Assembly (NCBI GenBank): GCA_041655735.1
Contig: JBBAEV010000024.1
Location: 1 to 13,064 of the forward strand
DNA from: JBBAEV01 sp041655735
GTDB lineage: Bacteria; Bacillota_I; Bacilli_A; RF39; UBA660
Length of the DNA stretch: 13,064 nucleotides
Direction of reading: 5' to 3'
Under the pieces are notes generated by a model, which saw only the letters and a program-made list of their open reading frames with translations, searched no databases and had not been told where the DNA came from. This document shows, in pieces, positions 12,255 through 13,064 of this stretch (the first letter of the stretch is position 1; each line of letters begins with the position of its first letter). The translations under genes were made by a program, and so were the position numbers.

Positions 12255-13064
12255 TGGATGCAGGAGCTTTTATAAAAGCAGTAGATAATATTGCAAAAGA
12301 AAAAGATATAGATAAACAGTCAATATTTGAAGCGATAAAATTAGGCTTAATATCAGGATATAAAAAGAATTTTAATTCTAAAAACAATGTTGAAGTAGAA
12401 TTAGATACTGAAACGGGAGAAATAAAAGTGTTTTCTGTTTTATATGTAGTAGATAGTATTGATGAGGAAGATGAAGAAAAGGATAAGAAAATATTATTAG
12501 AAGAAGCTAAGAAGATAGATTCTAAATATAAAATAGGAGATGTTATTAAAGAAGAAGTAACTCCTAAGGATTTTGGAAGAGTCGCTACTGGTACTGTTAA
12601 ACAAGTTGTTATGCAAAAAGTTAGAGAAGCAGAACGTGATAGTATTATAAATGAATTTCAAGATAAAGAAGGAGAACTTGTAAGTGGTGTTGTCTTTCGA
12701 GAAGATGCGAAGAACTATTATATTGAACTTAGTCGTTCTCAAGGAATACTTCCTAAAAGCGAAATTATTCCAGGAGAAAATATTGTGATGGCTTCTAATA
12801 TAAAGGTATATATTACTAAGATAGAAAAAAACACTAAGGGACCTTTAATATTATTATCTAGAAAACATCATGGATTCTTAAAGAGATTATTAGAACTAGA
12901 AATACCTGAACTTCAAGAGGGCTCGGTATTATTACATAGAGTGGCTAGGGAACCTGGATTTAGAAGTAAAATAGCGGTATATTCAGAAAATTCTAAGATA
13001 GATCCAATTGGTGCTTGTATTGGTGAAAAAGGGTCTAGAATAAATCGTATATCAAATGAATTAA
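12254..13064 (+). CDS. nusA: Transcription factor NusA, 3' end outside window
   Basis: The frame stays open for 270 codons to the end of the window. The N-terminal RNA-polymerase-binding domain spans about 1-130 (F-I-K-A-V-D-N-I-A-K-E-K, T-P-K-D-F-G-R-V-A near 103-111, T-V-K-Q-V-V-M-Q-K). An S1 domain runs from about 140 to 205 (V-S-G-V-V, Q-G-I-L-P, I-L-L-S-R-K). The first KH domain includes D-P-I-G-A-C-I-G-E-K-G-S-R at 250-262. NusA binds RNA polymerase and controls pausing, termination and antitermination. The Asp/Glu/Lys-rich loop (67-80) between strands is longer than I would expect. AGGAG lies about 10 nt before the ATG and is inside rimP, so the genes are translationally coupled. The rest (KH2 and any acidic repeats) lies outside. 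Confidence 0.96.
   Translation, partial: MDAGAFIKAVDNIAKEKDIDKQSIFEAIKLGLISGYKKNFNSKNNVEVELDTETGEIKVFSVLYVVDSIDEEDEEKDKKILLEEAKKIDSKYKIGDVIKEEVTPKDFGRVATGTVKQVVMQKVREAERDSIINEFQDKEGELVSGVVFREDAKNYYIELSRSQGILPKSEIIPGENIVMASNIKVYITKIEKNTKGPLILLSRKHHGFLKRLLELEIPELQEGSVLLHRVAREPGFRSKIAVYSENSKIDPIGACIGEKGSRINRISNEL

Noticed and set aside
12497..12742. 81-residue minus-strand ORF inside nusA
   Set aside because: NusA domains are unambiguous on the plus strand; this is an antisense shadow.
1..13064. Mycoplasma-type genetic code (UGA as Trp)
   Set aside because: TGG is used for Trp throughout and TGA ends the EIIB-like gene right within its terminator.

Overview
The window is very AT-rich and reads as a low-GC Firmicute of the class Bacilli: strong GGAGG/AGGTGA ribosome binding sites, TTGACA/TATAAT promoters, U-tailed terminators and the rimP-nusA gene order with its leader hairpin. 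TGG codes for Trp and TGA is used as a stop (at 7609-7611), so this is the standard bacterial code and not the Mycoplasma code. A CotY/CotZ-type spore coat protein, a CotO-like protein next to it, a Tyr-rich coat-like miniprotein and a KinB-like kinase indicate an endospore former. An uncultured gut-type Bacilli lineage close to RF39/Erysipelotrichia-like groups would fit, but that placement is inference.

Layout: 1-1392 (+) holds the end of a thioredoxin and a secreted-thioredoxin/CcdA fusion, a thiol-disulfide relay across the membrane. 1394-3126 holds two divergent ZIP metal transporters. 3205-3281 is tRNA-Ala(TGC). 3384-4043 is an unrecognised protein behind a perfect consensus promoter. 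4117-5115 is a GT4 glycosyltransferase, probably for glycolipid. 5138-6271 (-) is RodA.

6386-9126 is the sporulation-flavoured part: CotO-like (+), CotY/Z (-), a membrane-anchored EIIB-like protein without its catalytic cysteine (+), a KinB-like histidine kinase (+) preceded by two tandem Spo0A-box-like 7-mers, and a 52-residue Tyr-rich ORF (-). Then come an M29 aminopeptidase (+), an operon of a CPBP protease and a YkuE-like phosphoesterase (-), and the start of the rimP-nusA operon (+), where RimP is reduced to its N-terminal domain.

The most interesting signal is a shared promoter module. In front of the CotO-like gene, the Tyr-rich ORF and the GufA-type ZIP transporter there is AC-N16-CATAAnATA followed by an ATGAA, with 22, 22 and 23 nt between the -10 element and the start codon. 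This matches the known sigma-K promoter pattern and suggests a small mother-cell regulon that includes a metal transporter. No intergenic stretch exceeds 300 bases, and I saw no mobile elements, CRISPR arrays or rRNA.
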